Of a stretch of 64,000 nt of DNA, positions 55,501 to 64,000 are shown one piece after another. The notes beneath the pieces were generated by a model. The model saw only the letters and a list, made by a program, of their open reading frames with translations. It searched no databases and was not told where the DNA came from. Origin of the DNA: Hexactinellida sp. DTS-2022. Its lineage: Eukaryota; Porifera; Hexactinellida. The stretch lies in NCBI GenBank assembly GCA_028753945.1, contig JAPNXP010000001.1, positions 2,036,501 to 2,100,500 on the forward strand, given 5' to 3'. Position 1 is the first letter of the stretch; each line of letters starts with the position of its first letter. Position numbers and translations under genes: made by a program.

Positions 55501-58500
55501 GGTTGCCATGAAAGAGCAGAATACTCGGTAGAAACACGCCACTGCATGTCGTCAAATTCAGAGTTTAGTGACGAATAGTGAGATACTTGCTTGTTGGTGA
55601 TCGTGGGCAAATTTGTATCTAAATTATATGGAGAATCCGCATGCAAGTTAACTTCATCTGGAGTTTCAATTCCAACTTCAGTCGGATTCAAAATTATTGG
55701 ATTATAAGCTAAAGAGGATATTAACTCGACTTTAAATTTGTCATCAAGCTTTGCACCGTCAATTGACTGTCCACCAATAGAAGGATTCGGTGGCGATAAA
55801 GAAGAGTTAGTATCCAATAAGGGAAAACTTTCGGGAATCTCAATGAGTTCCAAAGCTGAATCGATACCTTCTTCTGGAGGAATATCATCAGAATCAGATG
55901 TTGAATCCCCAGAAATGTAAGGAATAATGTGAGATGATCCAGTAGTAGCCCTAGTAGTAACAGATATGTCTTCTGGAGTCGCTATTGATTCATATTCATT
56001 CATAATAAAATTGCTATCTTGGGAACTATCAGAACAAGAAGATTTGCTATCTAAATCAATCTTGACATTGTTATGAGAAGGAAAATGTAAATTTGGAGAT
56101 CTGAATAAATCATCAGCTATGTTCCTCTTCCGGGATTCAGAAGATATAGGATTACAAGGTTTAACAATTCCTAACTGAATAGGGATAACTAATGATTTTG
56201 CTATTCTCCACAACTCGATCATGGCCAATTTGTTCATCGAACGGAAAATTATTTGTGATAAGTGTTGAATATTCTGATTTCGTTTTCGAGTTTGCGAAGG
56301 TTGGGGCGCCCATTCATCATAAGAAGATATAAGATAAATTCTTGCGACAGTGCGCAAAAATCTAGATATTACAATGCTGTTATTGACTTCATTTCTTTTG
56401 TATGCTTGACTTAGAGTCAATAGAAGTTGAGCAACCAATTCAGAATCGTTAAGTAATAACAAGGTATATACAAATTTTTCGATATGTGTTGTTCCAAGTT
56501 GATTGTTAATGTATGCGTTCGATTCCTTTGTTGCAAGGTCTATACCCTGTAAAGAGTGAAAATTATTTACCATCTGAGCTGATTTGACTGTCCCTGAAGT
56601 TACAAATATAGCTTCAATTGTTTTCCAATCAGTTAAACATAATTCTAATGCACATTTTGAAAACATGAATCGTTCTTGAGAACCAGACATTACATCTATA
56701 TTTGAAATCTTAAAAGAAATATCTTTATGTATTTGTTCCCTAACTTGTCTAGAATAAGTGAAAAGTAGGAAGGAAATAATATATTCATTATGAGAATTCA
56801 TTACTGATTGTAATTTTTTCAAATGGATTAATTCTTTCAGTAATTGAAGGCGTAATAGTTGGTTTCCAGGTATCATTGCTCTACAATGACAGAGTTTACG
56901 ACAGTCACAAAATGCTTTCATTGGATGCTGTTTCTTCTGGCAATTATGACCTTTGTGACACACACGAGAACACTCAGAACAACAACAAAAGTCCCCAACT
57001 AAACCACAAGTATGACATTCATAAATATCTATAGAGGTTTCATGACTCTCTCCAGTCCAAGTTACTGAACATACATCATTGGCACAAAGCATAAATAAAG
57101 GATTATCATCTGGTGCAGAACCCGGAGGATAAATCATGCTAAGAATAAGATCATCCTTGGAATTTCGAGGATTAAAAATAGTAGAAATTCTAATAATAGC
57201 AGCTAAAATAATCAAAGCAGCATCATAAGTACGTTCGTGAACAGCCAACATAAAAGGCGTATGTCCATCTAAGTTTCTTTCAACAAATAACCTTATTAAG
57301 TCAAATTCCAATAAATTTATTAAAATTTCTATACACTTTATACTTTCTGAAGAATTTTTAGAAGATAAACCAATAAGATCTTCCGAGGGATTAGAATCAA
57401 TTTTTTCAACTTCGGAGAAAATTGAAGATTTGTTTAATTTATTAATCGATGAATTGGTTTGAAAAGTAGACATGCTGTTAGATATTCCACAATCTTGTTC
57501 AAGATAAATAGACAAATCTTCGTTAAGAATTGGATAATTAGTATCTGGTGTCTCTCTAATGAGATGAGTTCTCAATATGAAATCATTATCAAATGGAAAA
57601 CTAGTATTATGAAGAGAAGCCCTTATAGCAATGTGGAAAAGATTGAAATTACCATTGGTATGCTCAAGTTTTGCCTCATGTAACAATTGTGAATCCTTAG
57701 AAGCATTTCCAAATTCGGTAATAAGAGATTCAGGTAAAGAGTTCACAATATATGATGTTAGAAGATTTTTATTACAGCTGAAGAACATGATAGAAATTTT
57801 ATTTTGCAAGTTGTAATAAGAGGAAAATGCAGTCACAGGTGGAAGTGGAATAAATGGTATTTCTCTAAATGTATTAGACTGGGACTTTATAAGAGGAAGA
57901 AAATTTCCTAAAGAATCTTGTACAAAAAAAGGTGATTGGCCTGAACCGATATTAAGAATGAGTGGTCTGTTTTGGATTAAGAATGGAGAAATACTAGAGG
58001 GCAAAAAATGACTATTATCAATTTTAGAAGTTTCAAGTGATATAATCCCTAATTTCGGAATATGATTATGAGTATACAACAAGTAGAGGCCTTTGTTACT
58101 AGCAGTAATGGCGACAGGCTTACAGTCAGGACGAATAGACAACCTTTTAGGAATGGTAGTTGTGCAAACAGGGTATTTATGAAATTGACTTGAACGCTGA
58201 AGAATTAAATCTTCCTTTTTTACAAGACGACATGAGGATAGATCAACACACTGTTGTTTTGATGTATCCCCAATTTTGTCCGAGAAACAGACAACAGCTA
58301 AATTGCCTTCAATCTTAATTACATGTCCTGGTGAGGAGTGAAAATGAGGTTCATCTAAAAATATCACATCTTTGCAATGCCAACTTTGAGTAGAAGGAGT
58401 AACAGAGTAAGAGTGTTCGTTGGCTGGAGGTTGATAAGTTGGCAATTTCTCTGTATTACAAGACTTCTCAGGTGGTGAATCAGGATCCTGAAAGCAAGAT

Positions 58501-60452
58501 GATTGAACAAACAGTTTAAATCGACATTTTTCATTAAGCGAATAAACATTTTCTTGCAAAATTCCAACTAAAGCGTTTCTTTGTAAATATAATGCTCGAG
58601 TGCCAATAGAATAAAATGGGCTATGTCGAATAAAAACGGTTGAACCTTCCCTTATGATTTCCTGGTAAAATGCATAGCCTGTTCGCGAGTTACTCCTACG
58701 AATATTTGTTTGGTATTTGTTTTTTATACGCATAATAGTCCTTTTTCTATCGGTATATGGCAAACAACCCCACCAGAATATATGACCATCTGAAGTTATA
58801 CATGCTGAAAATAAGTCACTGCAAGTAAGTGATGTAACTGTTTGATTAGGGTGAATGCGTAACTGATTAACAGCAGTATCAATGGATGAGCCCAAAGATA
58901 ATAGCGTTGATCTAAGTGTACGATCACTCATACTAGCGATAGAATTACCTTCTGTAAGTAAAGCTATACGGTAACGCGAGGAAGATACAAGTTTAATATG
59001 ATCAGTAGACTTAATATCTATATTTGGCGAAAATGGAAAAGTGTGTTGCTTGAGAGAAGAAATTCCATTGGGTTGGTCCCAAGGCCAGTATGCGAGATGC
59101 CCTGAAATGGTAATCGCAACGAGATCAGTATCTGTGGAAACAATACGTAAAAATTTAAAACATTGAGGGGGAGGGAGAAATGAGAGAGAATGATCTGGTT
59201 CCCCATTTACCCACCATAGTGGCCCTGGTATAAATTGTATACGTGGTGAAAGACAACTATTCGGAGAGGCGTTTAAATCATTGAAACAGGTGTCTTTTCG
59301 CACAGAATTGCTTTGAAGTTTGTGTACATCCTGATCGATATTCTTTGAAGTTGGAGTATCTCCATCGGTATTACAAATAGTGGTCACTTCCTGTGGTACA
59401 GGTTGAATACCAGGTATAGAAGAATGAGTATAGATAATATCAGAGAGACGATCTAAATTAGTATCATAAATATTTGGATTTGAAAAACCGAGTCTACTTT
59501 CCCTACCTGAAGTGGAATTATTCCCACGAAAATCTCGTAATCTATTAATAGGTTGAACAAATGATTCTAATGAAGTACCATCACCATCTTGCGGGGAAAA
59601 TTCCATGCCAATAGGAACTGATCCTCCTCCCGAATCGAATAAGTAGAAAAGTTCTTCAGATCCCAGAATAGTTGGCGTAGATTCATCATCTTCGCCTTCA
59701 TCTTCTCTACTCAACAAATTATTTACTGCTTGATTAACATCTAATCCTGTCCTTTGTAATTCGCGGAAAATCATTGATCGATTCTTTCCCTGGAGAACAG
59801 CTTGTGCTTGAGTAATTAGGTCCTCTGGAACATCTTTTGCAGTTCGAACTGTGCGTCTTGGATTAATTAAGTAATTCCGGCGTGAGTTTTGGGCAGGATA
59901 TCGGCCAATATTCCGCATATTAAGAGAATTGGAATTACTTCTCAGGCTTTGCATTCCTCTATCCCTATGACTAGAGGAAGATTCAAACATATGTGCCTCA
60001 AAACGTGATTTTTCAACTTGTTCAGAAGTTGAAACCAACGACGCTTTTTGCTTCGAAATCGCTGTATTGTTATTATTTGTTGGCAGGTTCCTCTGATCAG
60101 ATGAATTAATATGTTTACTGTTAAGTTCATTTATTCTAGATTCTCTAACAGGTAACGATAAGGAGAGTGGAATTCGAAGCGGCAAAACATAGTACTTTAC
60201 TCTGCAAATTTCATTTGAATCCAAAAGAAAAGCCACATGAGTGGATGAAATAGCAATTTGAATTACCCTAGAAGTTGGAGAAAAAATATGGTGGAGATGA
60301 TGAGATGGACATTCAGAGGTAAATTCATTCTTGTTATTAAAATCTGATAAGCGAAGTGACAATTTATTTAATTTAGTGATAATTTGCAATGAAGGAAGCG
60401 AATCGCAATCATGTAAAACAGTTTCATCAGTGACACAAGCGAGTAGAGACAT
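52509..60452 (-). CDS. UBR5: UBR5/hyd-type HECT E3 ubiquitin ligase, single exon
   Basis: Complete 2647-codon frame, close to the family's usual ~2800 residues. The ATG at 60452 is preceded in frame by a TAA 12 bases upstream. Domain order is that of UBR5: an N-terminal RCC1-like start (HVAFLLDSNEICRV, about 72-85); a UBA domain (about 209-252: PEDLITQAQAVLQGKNRS, DVNQAVNNLLSR); RCC1-like repeats (about 410-700, e.g. LWWVNGEPDHSL, SDGHIFWWG); a UBR-box zinc finger (about 1128-1195: CSVTWTGE, YECHTCGLV, CCCSECSRVCHKGHNC) for N-degron binding; serine/acidic linkers; a GEGSGVARSFY block (about 2160); an MLLE/PABC domain (about 2232-2292: VTGMLLDLP); and a HECT domain to the end, with the catalytic cysteine at about 2616 in LPTANTCIARIYIPLY and the conserved FGFV terminus 31 residues later. 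It transfers ubiquitin from E2 to substrate, expected in nucleus and cytoplasm. The absence of introns over 7.9 kb is unusual for this gene. Confidence 0.96.
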   Translation of the reverse strand: MSLLACVTDETVLHDCDSLPSLQIITKLNKLSLRLSDFNNKNEFTSECPSHHLHHIFSPTSRVIQIAISSTHVAFLLDSNEICRVKYYVLPLRIPLSLSLPVRESRINELNSKHINSSDQRNLPTNNNNTAISKQKASLVSTSEQVEKSRFEAHMFESSSSHRDRGMQSLRSNSNSLNMRNIGRYPAQNSRRNYLINPRRTVRTAKDVPEDLITQAQAVLQGKNRSMIFRELQRTGLDVNQAVNNLLSREDEGEDDESTPTILGSEELFYLFDSGGGSVPIGMEFSPQDGDGTSLESFVQPINRLRDFRGNNSTSGRESRLGFSNPNIYDTNLDRLSDIIYTHSSIPGIQPVPQEVTTICNTDGDTPTSKNIDQDVHKLQSNSVRKDTCFNDLNASPNSCLSPRIQFIPGPLWWVNGEPDHSLSFLPPPQCFKFLRIVSTDTDLVAITISGHLAYWPWDQPNGISSLKQHTFPFSPNIDIKSTDHIKLVSSSRYRIALLTEGNSIASMSDRTLRSTLLSLGSSIDTAVNQLRIHPNQTVTSLTCSDLFSACITSDGHIFWWGCLPYTDRKRTIMRIKNKYQTNIRRSNSRTGYAFYQEIIREGSTVFIRHSPFYSIGTRALYLQRNALVGILQENVYSLNEKCRFKLFVQSSCFQDPDSPPEKSCNTEKLPTYQPPANEHSYSVTPSTQSWHCKDVIFLDEPHFHSSPGHVIKIEGNLAVVCFSDKIGDTSKQQCVDLSSCRLVKKEDLILQRSSQFHKYPVCTTTIPKRLSIRPDCKPVAITASNKGLYLLYTHNHIPKLGIISLETSKIDNSHFLPSSISPFLIQNRPLILNIGSGQSPFFVQDSLGNFLPLIKSQSNTFREIPFIPLPPVTAFSSYYNLQNKISIMFFSCNKNLLTSYIVNSLPESLITEFGNASKDSQLLHEAKLEHTNGNFNLFHIAIRASLHNTSFPFDNDFILRTHLIRETPDTNYPILNEDLSIYLEQDCGISNSMSTFQTNSSINKLNKSSIFSEVEKIDSNPSEDLIGLSSKNSSESIKCIEILINLLEFDLIRLFVERNLDGHTPFMLAVHERTYDAALIILAAIIRISTIFNPRNSKDDLILSMIYPPGSAPDDNPLFMLCANDVCSVTWTGESHETSIDIYECHTCGLVGDFCCCSECSRVCHKGHNCQKKQHPMKAFCDCRKLCHCRAMIPGNQLLRLQLLKELIHLKKLQSVMNSHNEYIISFLLFTYSRQVREQIHKDISFKISNIDVMSGSQERFMFSKCALELCLTDWKTIEAIFVTSGTVKSAQMVNNFHSLQGIDLATKESNAYINNQLGTTHIEKFVYTLLLLNDSELVAQLLLTLSQAYKRNEVNNSIVISRFLRTVARIYLISSYDEWAPQPSQTRKRNQNIQHLSQIIFRSMNKLAMIELWRIAKSLVIPIQLGIVKPCNPISSESRKRNIADDLFRSPNLHFPSHNNVKIDLDSKSSCSDSSQDSNFIMNEYESIATPEDISVTTRATTGSSHIIPYISGDSTSDSDDIPPEEGIDSALELIEIPESFPLLDTNSSLSPPNPSIGGQSIDGAKLDDKFKVELISSLAYNPIILNPTEVGIETPDEVNLHADSPYNLDTNLPTITNKQVSHYSSLNSEFDDMQWRVSTEYSALSWQPAFELLSHRNSFPSSLNKRKNNYVLYPQESSNPSYSHQEQILARSFHFLIDKLVDVLQHLSYSSLFSIPWEPSDISCCFREIWYEMEPILFWLIHVMDPLESQLRFGSSLVSPYSAFFSGKIPNDCIYSSFPRVNTTTQEVNFPYIRGNTRNSYDQTSTTNTTKSNQGIDCLEYLLSLTRSSFNEHREFLPHINLTSMEHIAHILDAVLYFLYNQPNEVSLANLNAPSQTNDTDLSPEHSIKCFNSNSNLVSPFNNDSLPNYNSTQTILVASTLDYSSEINGLLKDNIATFFQRSSCMSFFGCPKPNHLAPIETLPCAEMPHLLQPQTRREILFSAPQDPIIPDPEDCSPFHFMNTLTCLLSLPLIKCFSQLDRLTSFRSLFKSINVLNDFENYQGILNFKRAADVLLGRWRLSIELFCKLLYEKNRCDNINMLQLLQDFPSKENKFREEMEKLASTIGKDQRDLSIDVSRDRRCLIVDTFQHLYRYVECHKELEIPLCVKQVKVTFKNEQGEGSGVARSFYTSFADAILSDEEIPSLDGILPGCDAPNFHMRQLTDISDISPLLSLKPSTTPFHPYHPAKIFMDKMVQGTHIYHQVSKLIGSLHSKRVTGMLLDLPISLINTLCDNQSLLTRYILKAYEKVANNLPFAHLPPSYHDQITSLDLKDSSNPFNTINTSTINSIPTTLDKRFKPCEFSDLAPLFFQPGKSGFYSPRAGNYTAQRSLAYLCVGRIIGLCLLTSEIFPTPFTRHVFKYLMGKDDSICWQDYAFMDPVGFESLRKILLLAQEGNSDNFRSLELTFQISLTNYESMELVDLVNNGAAIPVTLSNVDYYIKLYTEYRMKHVVREALTDMHLGLSDVIPIKHFTNITPEDLRLMLNGCFSFNLESLKKIVVVNNESKEDNKSVSKFIKWFWSLVRGFSEKEKQDLLYFWTSSPKMPSNISSYQPEPSIHVRPPEEDYLPTANTCIARIYIPLYSTRSHLKSKMLLAIRTKTFGFV

Positions 60453-61010
60453 TATTGCAGCTAATTAACGCTAGAGGAGAGGAATGAATAAATTTAATGG
60501 CACAAGAAAGGTATAGAATATTAGAATCATTTCGAGAAATCCATTATTGATTAAATATACCCTGGATCTAAGTTAGACAATACGTGGTAGGTAGACCAAA
60601 TTCACGTATTATAAAAAAAAACATGTTCGTATTTACAGGAGATACGTCGAATATAAATATTTATGTAGAATAAATAATGCATAATAATCGGATTATTTTA
60701 ATTCCATAGCGGAACAGTGCCTGGAGGTGATGGCTAAAAGTTATAAAATGTATACGCAAAATCGAATTATCGTATTTAACAAAAAAACAAAAATTAATGC
60801 CCTAAGAGTCAACAAAATCCAAGAAAATGTCCGACATTTCAGATTATTAAAAAGCTACATTTATAAACAGTAGTCTAGAGAAAACTAAACCCATCCATTA
60901 CTATGTTAGTTATAATACTATAAAAGAATTGAAGTCAAATTCAACTTGTGTGGTCACCTAAGTGAGGTAAATTTTCATAAGGAAATTTTCGTATATATAA
61001 AGAATATATA
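60453..61010. other. Upstream region of UBR5, presumed promoter and 5' UTR
   Basis: No repeat or ORF was recognised. It should hold the UBR5 promoter, but no specific element can be supported. Confidence 0.35.
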
Positions 61011-61074
61011 TATACATGCATGATTTATATTCAGATACAGGTCGTAGGAATCAGTCAGACTGGTCAGGCCATGG

Positions 61075-61204
61075 ACTGACCACTTTTCAGAAAAGTGACT
61101 CCTTCCAATTCCCACACCCCCGGTTCCCCGTAAGCCCCACTCGATGAAGTCTTACGGTCAAACCAGAGTCGAACAGATTCCTAGGGTCCTGAGATGTACT
61201 CTTT
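61075..61204 (-). repeat. Possible tRNA-derived SINE fragment
   Basis: On the minus strand from 61204: TAGTTTGAAAGAG (A-box-like), then 'tctcaggaccctagga', then CTGTTCGACTCTGG (B-box-like) about 30 bases on, as in a tRNA. A conserved-looking non-tRNA part follows. The 5' edge is cut by the TA-flanked MITE at 61205. It is not a functional tRNA because the acceptor stem does not close. Confidence 0.3.
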
Positions 61205-62240
61205 CAAACTACACCAAACGGCCAAAAGTATGTGAACAATAATTTGTATTCATATATTCAAGCTTCTAGCAGTATAATAACATTTGTAGATGCTTAAAAT
61301 GGACGTTGACATAAAACGATAGGTTAACAAAAATCAAACAATATTATATTTGAATTTAAATTTTATGGAGGCGTTAAACTCATTAGCTATATACTTAGCT
61401 GATTAATTTTTATGCTCATTATGAGGCAATTAGAATATGCAAATTCTGATTTCAGATTAGAATATCACATGGTCGAATTACTCTAGGTCAGGGTTCGGCA
61501 ACCCCCTGCCCCCGGGCCAGATCTGGCCCGCGAGGCGAAATGTTCCGGCCCGCTGCTCTCTATAAACATGCTCATCATGACCTCCGATTTCTTCATTCAA
61601 ATAAATCCAAATAAAGTACACCCTAGGCTCCTAGCTATCCGGAAGAGAGGGATTCAAAAAAATTATGTTCCGATTCGTGAATTTGTATGGAATAGTCAAC
61701 TAATACGATTATATAAGCCTCTATAAATGAGATCCTGAATTCCTGATAATCCAAACCATACAAGTCCAAAGCTTTTAAATCCAAACTAAACAGTTGACAT
61801 GGACACATGGTAGGTTGGATGCTGGGTATAAGCACATCGTCGGGAACTGCACTTAATGTGCTTATAACTGGCATGTTCTTATAACTGACATAAATTATAT
61901 AGGGTAAATGTCAACCGTTTTCCAAATAGTGTTCTTAGATCCGATATGTTCTTATAACCGGTGTGCTTATATCCGACATCTAATGTACTACCCAAATACT
62001 TCTCTAAGACAATTTTCACAATTCCAATGTAATGTTAAAAAAAATTCCAAATTTTACGAATGATAATTTTGGATCTGCTGTTCGGACTAGCGAGGTTCGG
62101 AATAGGGAGGGTGAACAATATTTTTATAAATTATAGTGTGGTAACATTATTGTTATAAGTCCATTCATTTACTGAGATACAGCCACATTCCCATTTGTGC
62201 CACTTCTGCTACAAGTGACACATGGCATGGAGCGCGAACT
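61205..62240. mobile_element. Tc1-like MITE, second copy, interrupted by a hAT-like end
   Basis: CACCAAACGGCCAAAAGTAT after TA matches 48820. The body ('ttttatggaggcgttaaactcatta') and, after a break, 'gagatacagccacat..ccatttgtgccactt' (62175-62215) match 48970-49190. The break (61492-62160) starts CAGGGTTCGGCAACCCCCTG with 'tggcccgcgagg', a hAT-type end. Its right end was not found. Confidence 0.6.
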
Positions 62241-62564
62241 TCGTAATAGAGGACTTGCAACTACTTTGGACCATGGATGGTAGTAGATGGCATTGTATAA
62301 TGAGTAATTTTGAATCAGATGAGTATTCATCATTAACTCCAAACTTAAAAACCAGACATCATATGTATTCAATCACATACTGAAACAATTATATTATTTA
62401 AGAATGAAATTTGTTCAATTTCCTGTTGTCCTCAATATTAGAAGTTCGTTTTGAAGATTTGAGCAACTTGAGTGAATTTAAATTGCGAACTTTATCTGGA
62501 AGAATGCAATTAGAGATGATAAAAAGTATTTTCTTCAATAGAACCCAATTAACCCTAATACTCA

Positions 62565-62755
62565 GTGTATTATACAGCCATTTGTAAATACGCTCCTAAT
62601 CCTGGTCTGATCCAATTTTCATACGCCTAAATCACAAATTAATGCTACAGTATAGGAGAGGATTCCAAATTTTCGCGCTCCTAAATTCAAATTTCCCCAA
62701 ATCATATCATGCTCCAAAATGAGCGTCTCGCGCTCCAGGATAATTCCTTACTAAG
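62565..62755. repeat. Family B repeat, copy 2
   Basis: 'cagtgtattatacagccatttgtaaatacgctcctaa' through 'atgctccaaaatgagcgtctcgcgctcc' matches 36150-36350 and the arms of the 3.6 kb element. Confidence 0.65.
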
Positions 62756-62893
62756 ACTAATCGCAATTACTTCTCCAAAAATTCTGTCAATGATGATGTA
62801 TCTTCTATTTTGATAGTAGAGAAAGATACAATAATTTATAGCGGGATGATGAAATAAATTTGCTGAATAATATCGGTTGCTCTTCAATTGCAG

Positions 62894-63389
62894 CAGGGTA
62901 TTATACAGGATTTTTCTTCAGGGGGGGGAAAGTCTGCTAGAACCAGGATCCACTAAATAATTGCTTCGTCAGCTGGGGGTCTGGGGGGCGCTGCTAGCCC
63001 CCCATTAGGTCCCAGGGGCGAAGCCCCTGGAAGCCAGATACAATTTATAGTACAAAGTATTATTGCTAACAATGGAGAGCTATTGCTGTAAAATAATCAC
63101 ATAGTATTTGAAGCTGTGGTAACTAATGGAAGATAATTATAGCTTCTGGCACAATTTCATTAATGAATATCACTAGTAATGTTTGAATGGTATGTGTGGG
63201 GAAGATACAGAACTTTTAACATAAAATATTATAGCCTAGAGAAGAATACGTCGATTTGTCTCTTTATTTTAGGCTAAAAACATCCTAATTTTAACTGAAA
63301 AATTGAACTTAGCAGCATATTACCAGGGGGGGGAACTCAAGCCAGGGGGGGGAAATCCCGGGGCGCCCCCCCCTCTGTATAATACCCTG
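62894..63389. mobile_element. G-rich MITE, CAGGGTATTATACAG ends, exact 5-bp TSD
   Basis: CAGGGTATTATACAG and CTGTATAATACCCTG are inverted. TGCAG lies at 62889-62893 and 63390-63394. 'ggggggg' runs lie just inside each end. Ends and TSD length match the element at 32825-33020. Confidence 0.75.
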
Positions 63390-63708
63390 TGCAGTATAGA
63401 TTTTCTAAAGGAGAATGCACGATTCTAGAACCTCCATTGCTGGATACTTCAATCCTCCTCGATCTGATATTTGAATGAGTAGATTCACACTATCTTGATT
63501 TTAAAATGAATATCTCTCTGTTTGGTTAATCTAGCAAAGCATCCCCCACAACTATCTATGTATTTAGAGTATATTGAATGGACAGCGTATAAATCTTTCC
63601 TCCTTTATAGCTAAAGTCAGACTGTACATAAATATCATTGATGTTTAGTACGAGTTGACGCTGTTGTTTAGTAAACTTCGCCGTTGATTTAATTAGAAAT
63701 TATCTAAA

Positions 63709-63990
63709 ATCAGATTCCAAATCAGATTTTGAAGTAAGATTTGGTAATGTACTTTGATGTGGAAGTGTAAGACATTGAAAAGTTTTAAGAAAACTACAAC
63801 AAGCAGGAGAAATAAGTTGGTCCTTTAAAGCAAGTGTAAGAGTAATCACTTGTATCTGTATCTTTGCTTGGGAAGCAAAATATTTTCGAGTTGGCATAGT
63901 ATAAATTGGAGAAGAGGGATTGTTAATAATGTATCAGGTTCATGATTAAGTTCTAACTTATCAATTGAAGATGAAGATTAACAAAAGCTT
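63709..63990 (-). CDS. Possible 3' end of a minus-strand gene, unknown product
   Basis: At the right edge two overlapping minus frames are open. One (about 63990-63855) reads SSSSIDKLELNHEPDTLLTI and LLQFILCQLENILLPKQRYRY. The other (63897-63709) reads FASQAKIQIQVITLTLALKD and QLISPACCSFLKTFQCLTLP, ending in TAA. A frameshift or a very small intron (a GTGATT...TTTAAAG span of 27 nt lies between) could link them, but the phase does not fit simply. The residue make-up looks coding and helical. I do not recognise the family. Confidence 0.3.
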
Positions 63991-64000
63991 GTTTGATTTC

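Noticed and set aside
52681..59206. Shorter ORFs inside the UBR5 span on either strand
   Set aside because: Shadows of the 2647-codon frame with no family features.
61075..61204. A functional tRNA gene on the minus strand
   Set aside because: A- and B-box-like words are present, but the acceptor stem does not pair and the 5' side is replaced by a MITE terminus. Kept only as a possible SINE fragment.
63700..63990. Right-edge frames as the missing SEC63 C-terminal exons
   Set aside because: SEC63 runs on the minus strand from 12154 toward lower coordinates, so its later exons cannot lie at 63.7 kb. The resemblance to 'SPLLQLPH' text is too short to count.

Overview
This is a eukaryotic, AT-rich and repeat-dominated window. 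It carries one complete gene, the 5' part of a second, and dozens of transposable elements (TEs), many nested inside each other. The complete gene is a UBR5/hyd-type HECT ubiquitin ligase on the minus strand (52509-60452), a family I know mainly from animals. The partial gene is SEC63 on the minus strand, with exon 1 at 11827-12154 and exon 2 at 8546-8874; its later exons are not visible and probably lie left of the window. The TE mix (Ginger, MULE with FLYWCH, BED-type hAT, Ty3/Gypsy, Helitron-like, pogo/Tc1-type MITEs) also fits an invertebrate or early-branching animal. I cannot name the species.

Layout. 1-2040: dispersed repeats and a decayed Ty3/Gypsy pol. 2041-8465: a long composite of inverted arms containing two tandem copies of a ~1.2 kb family ('family A') and several MITEs. 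8546-12154: the first two SEC63 exons, separated by an intron holding a foldback element with a 7-bp target-site duplication (TSD). 12709-14586: a MULE with 9-bp TSD and ~0.3 kb terminal inverted repeats (TIRs). 16-18.6 kb: inverted family A with arrays of a short palindrome. 18.7-20.65 kb: a transposase pseudogene. 21.1-24.2 kb: family A followed by head-to-tail Helitron-like units carrying hAT insertions. 24.3-28 kb: mostly unassigned. 28.86-32.31 kb: a Ginger transposon apparently inserted inside a pogo-like MITE. 32.35-34.55 kb: a second Ty3/Gypsy pseudogene. 35-39.4 kb: minisatellites, MITEs and family A. 39.6-43.58 kb: a tandem duplication whose second copy holds a 3.6 kb element with 960-bp TIRs. 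44.07-46.26 kb: four elements nested one inside another. 46.3-52.1 kb: family A, hAT, Tc1-like and Helitron-like elements. 52.5-60.45 kb: UBR5. 60.5-64 kb: more MITEs and a possible gene tail at the right edge.

The two host genes are unrelated in job: ER translocation (SEC63) and ubiquitin ligation (UBR5). Nothing suggests an operon-like relation. Many TE boundaries are set by exact TSDs, and in several cases by an uninterrupted copy elsewhere in the window that serves as an empty site. The most unusual signals are a set of long-TIR elements with 7-bp TSDs, and a family that pairs a palindromic minisatellite with a terminal hairpin sharing the motif TGTGCCGAC.
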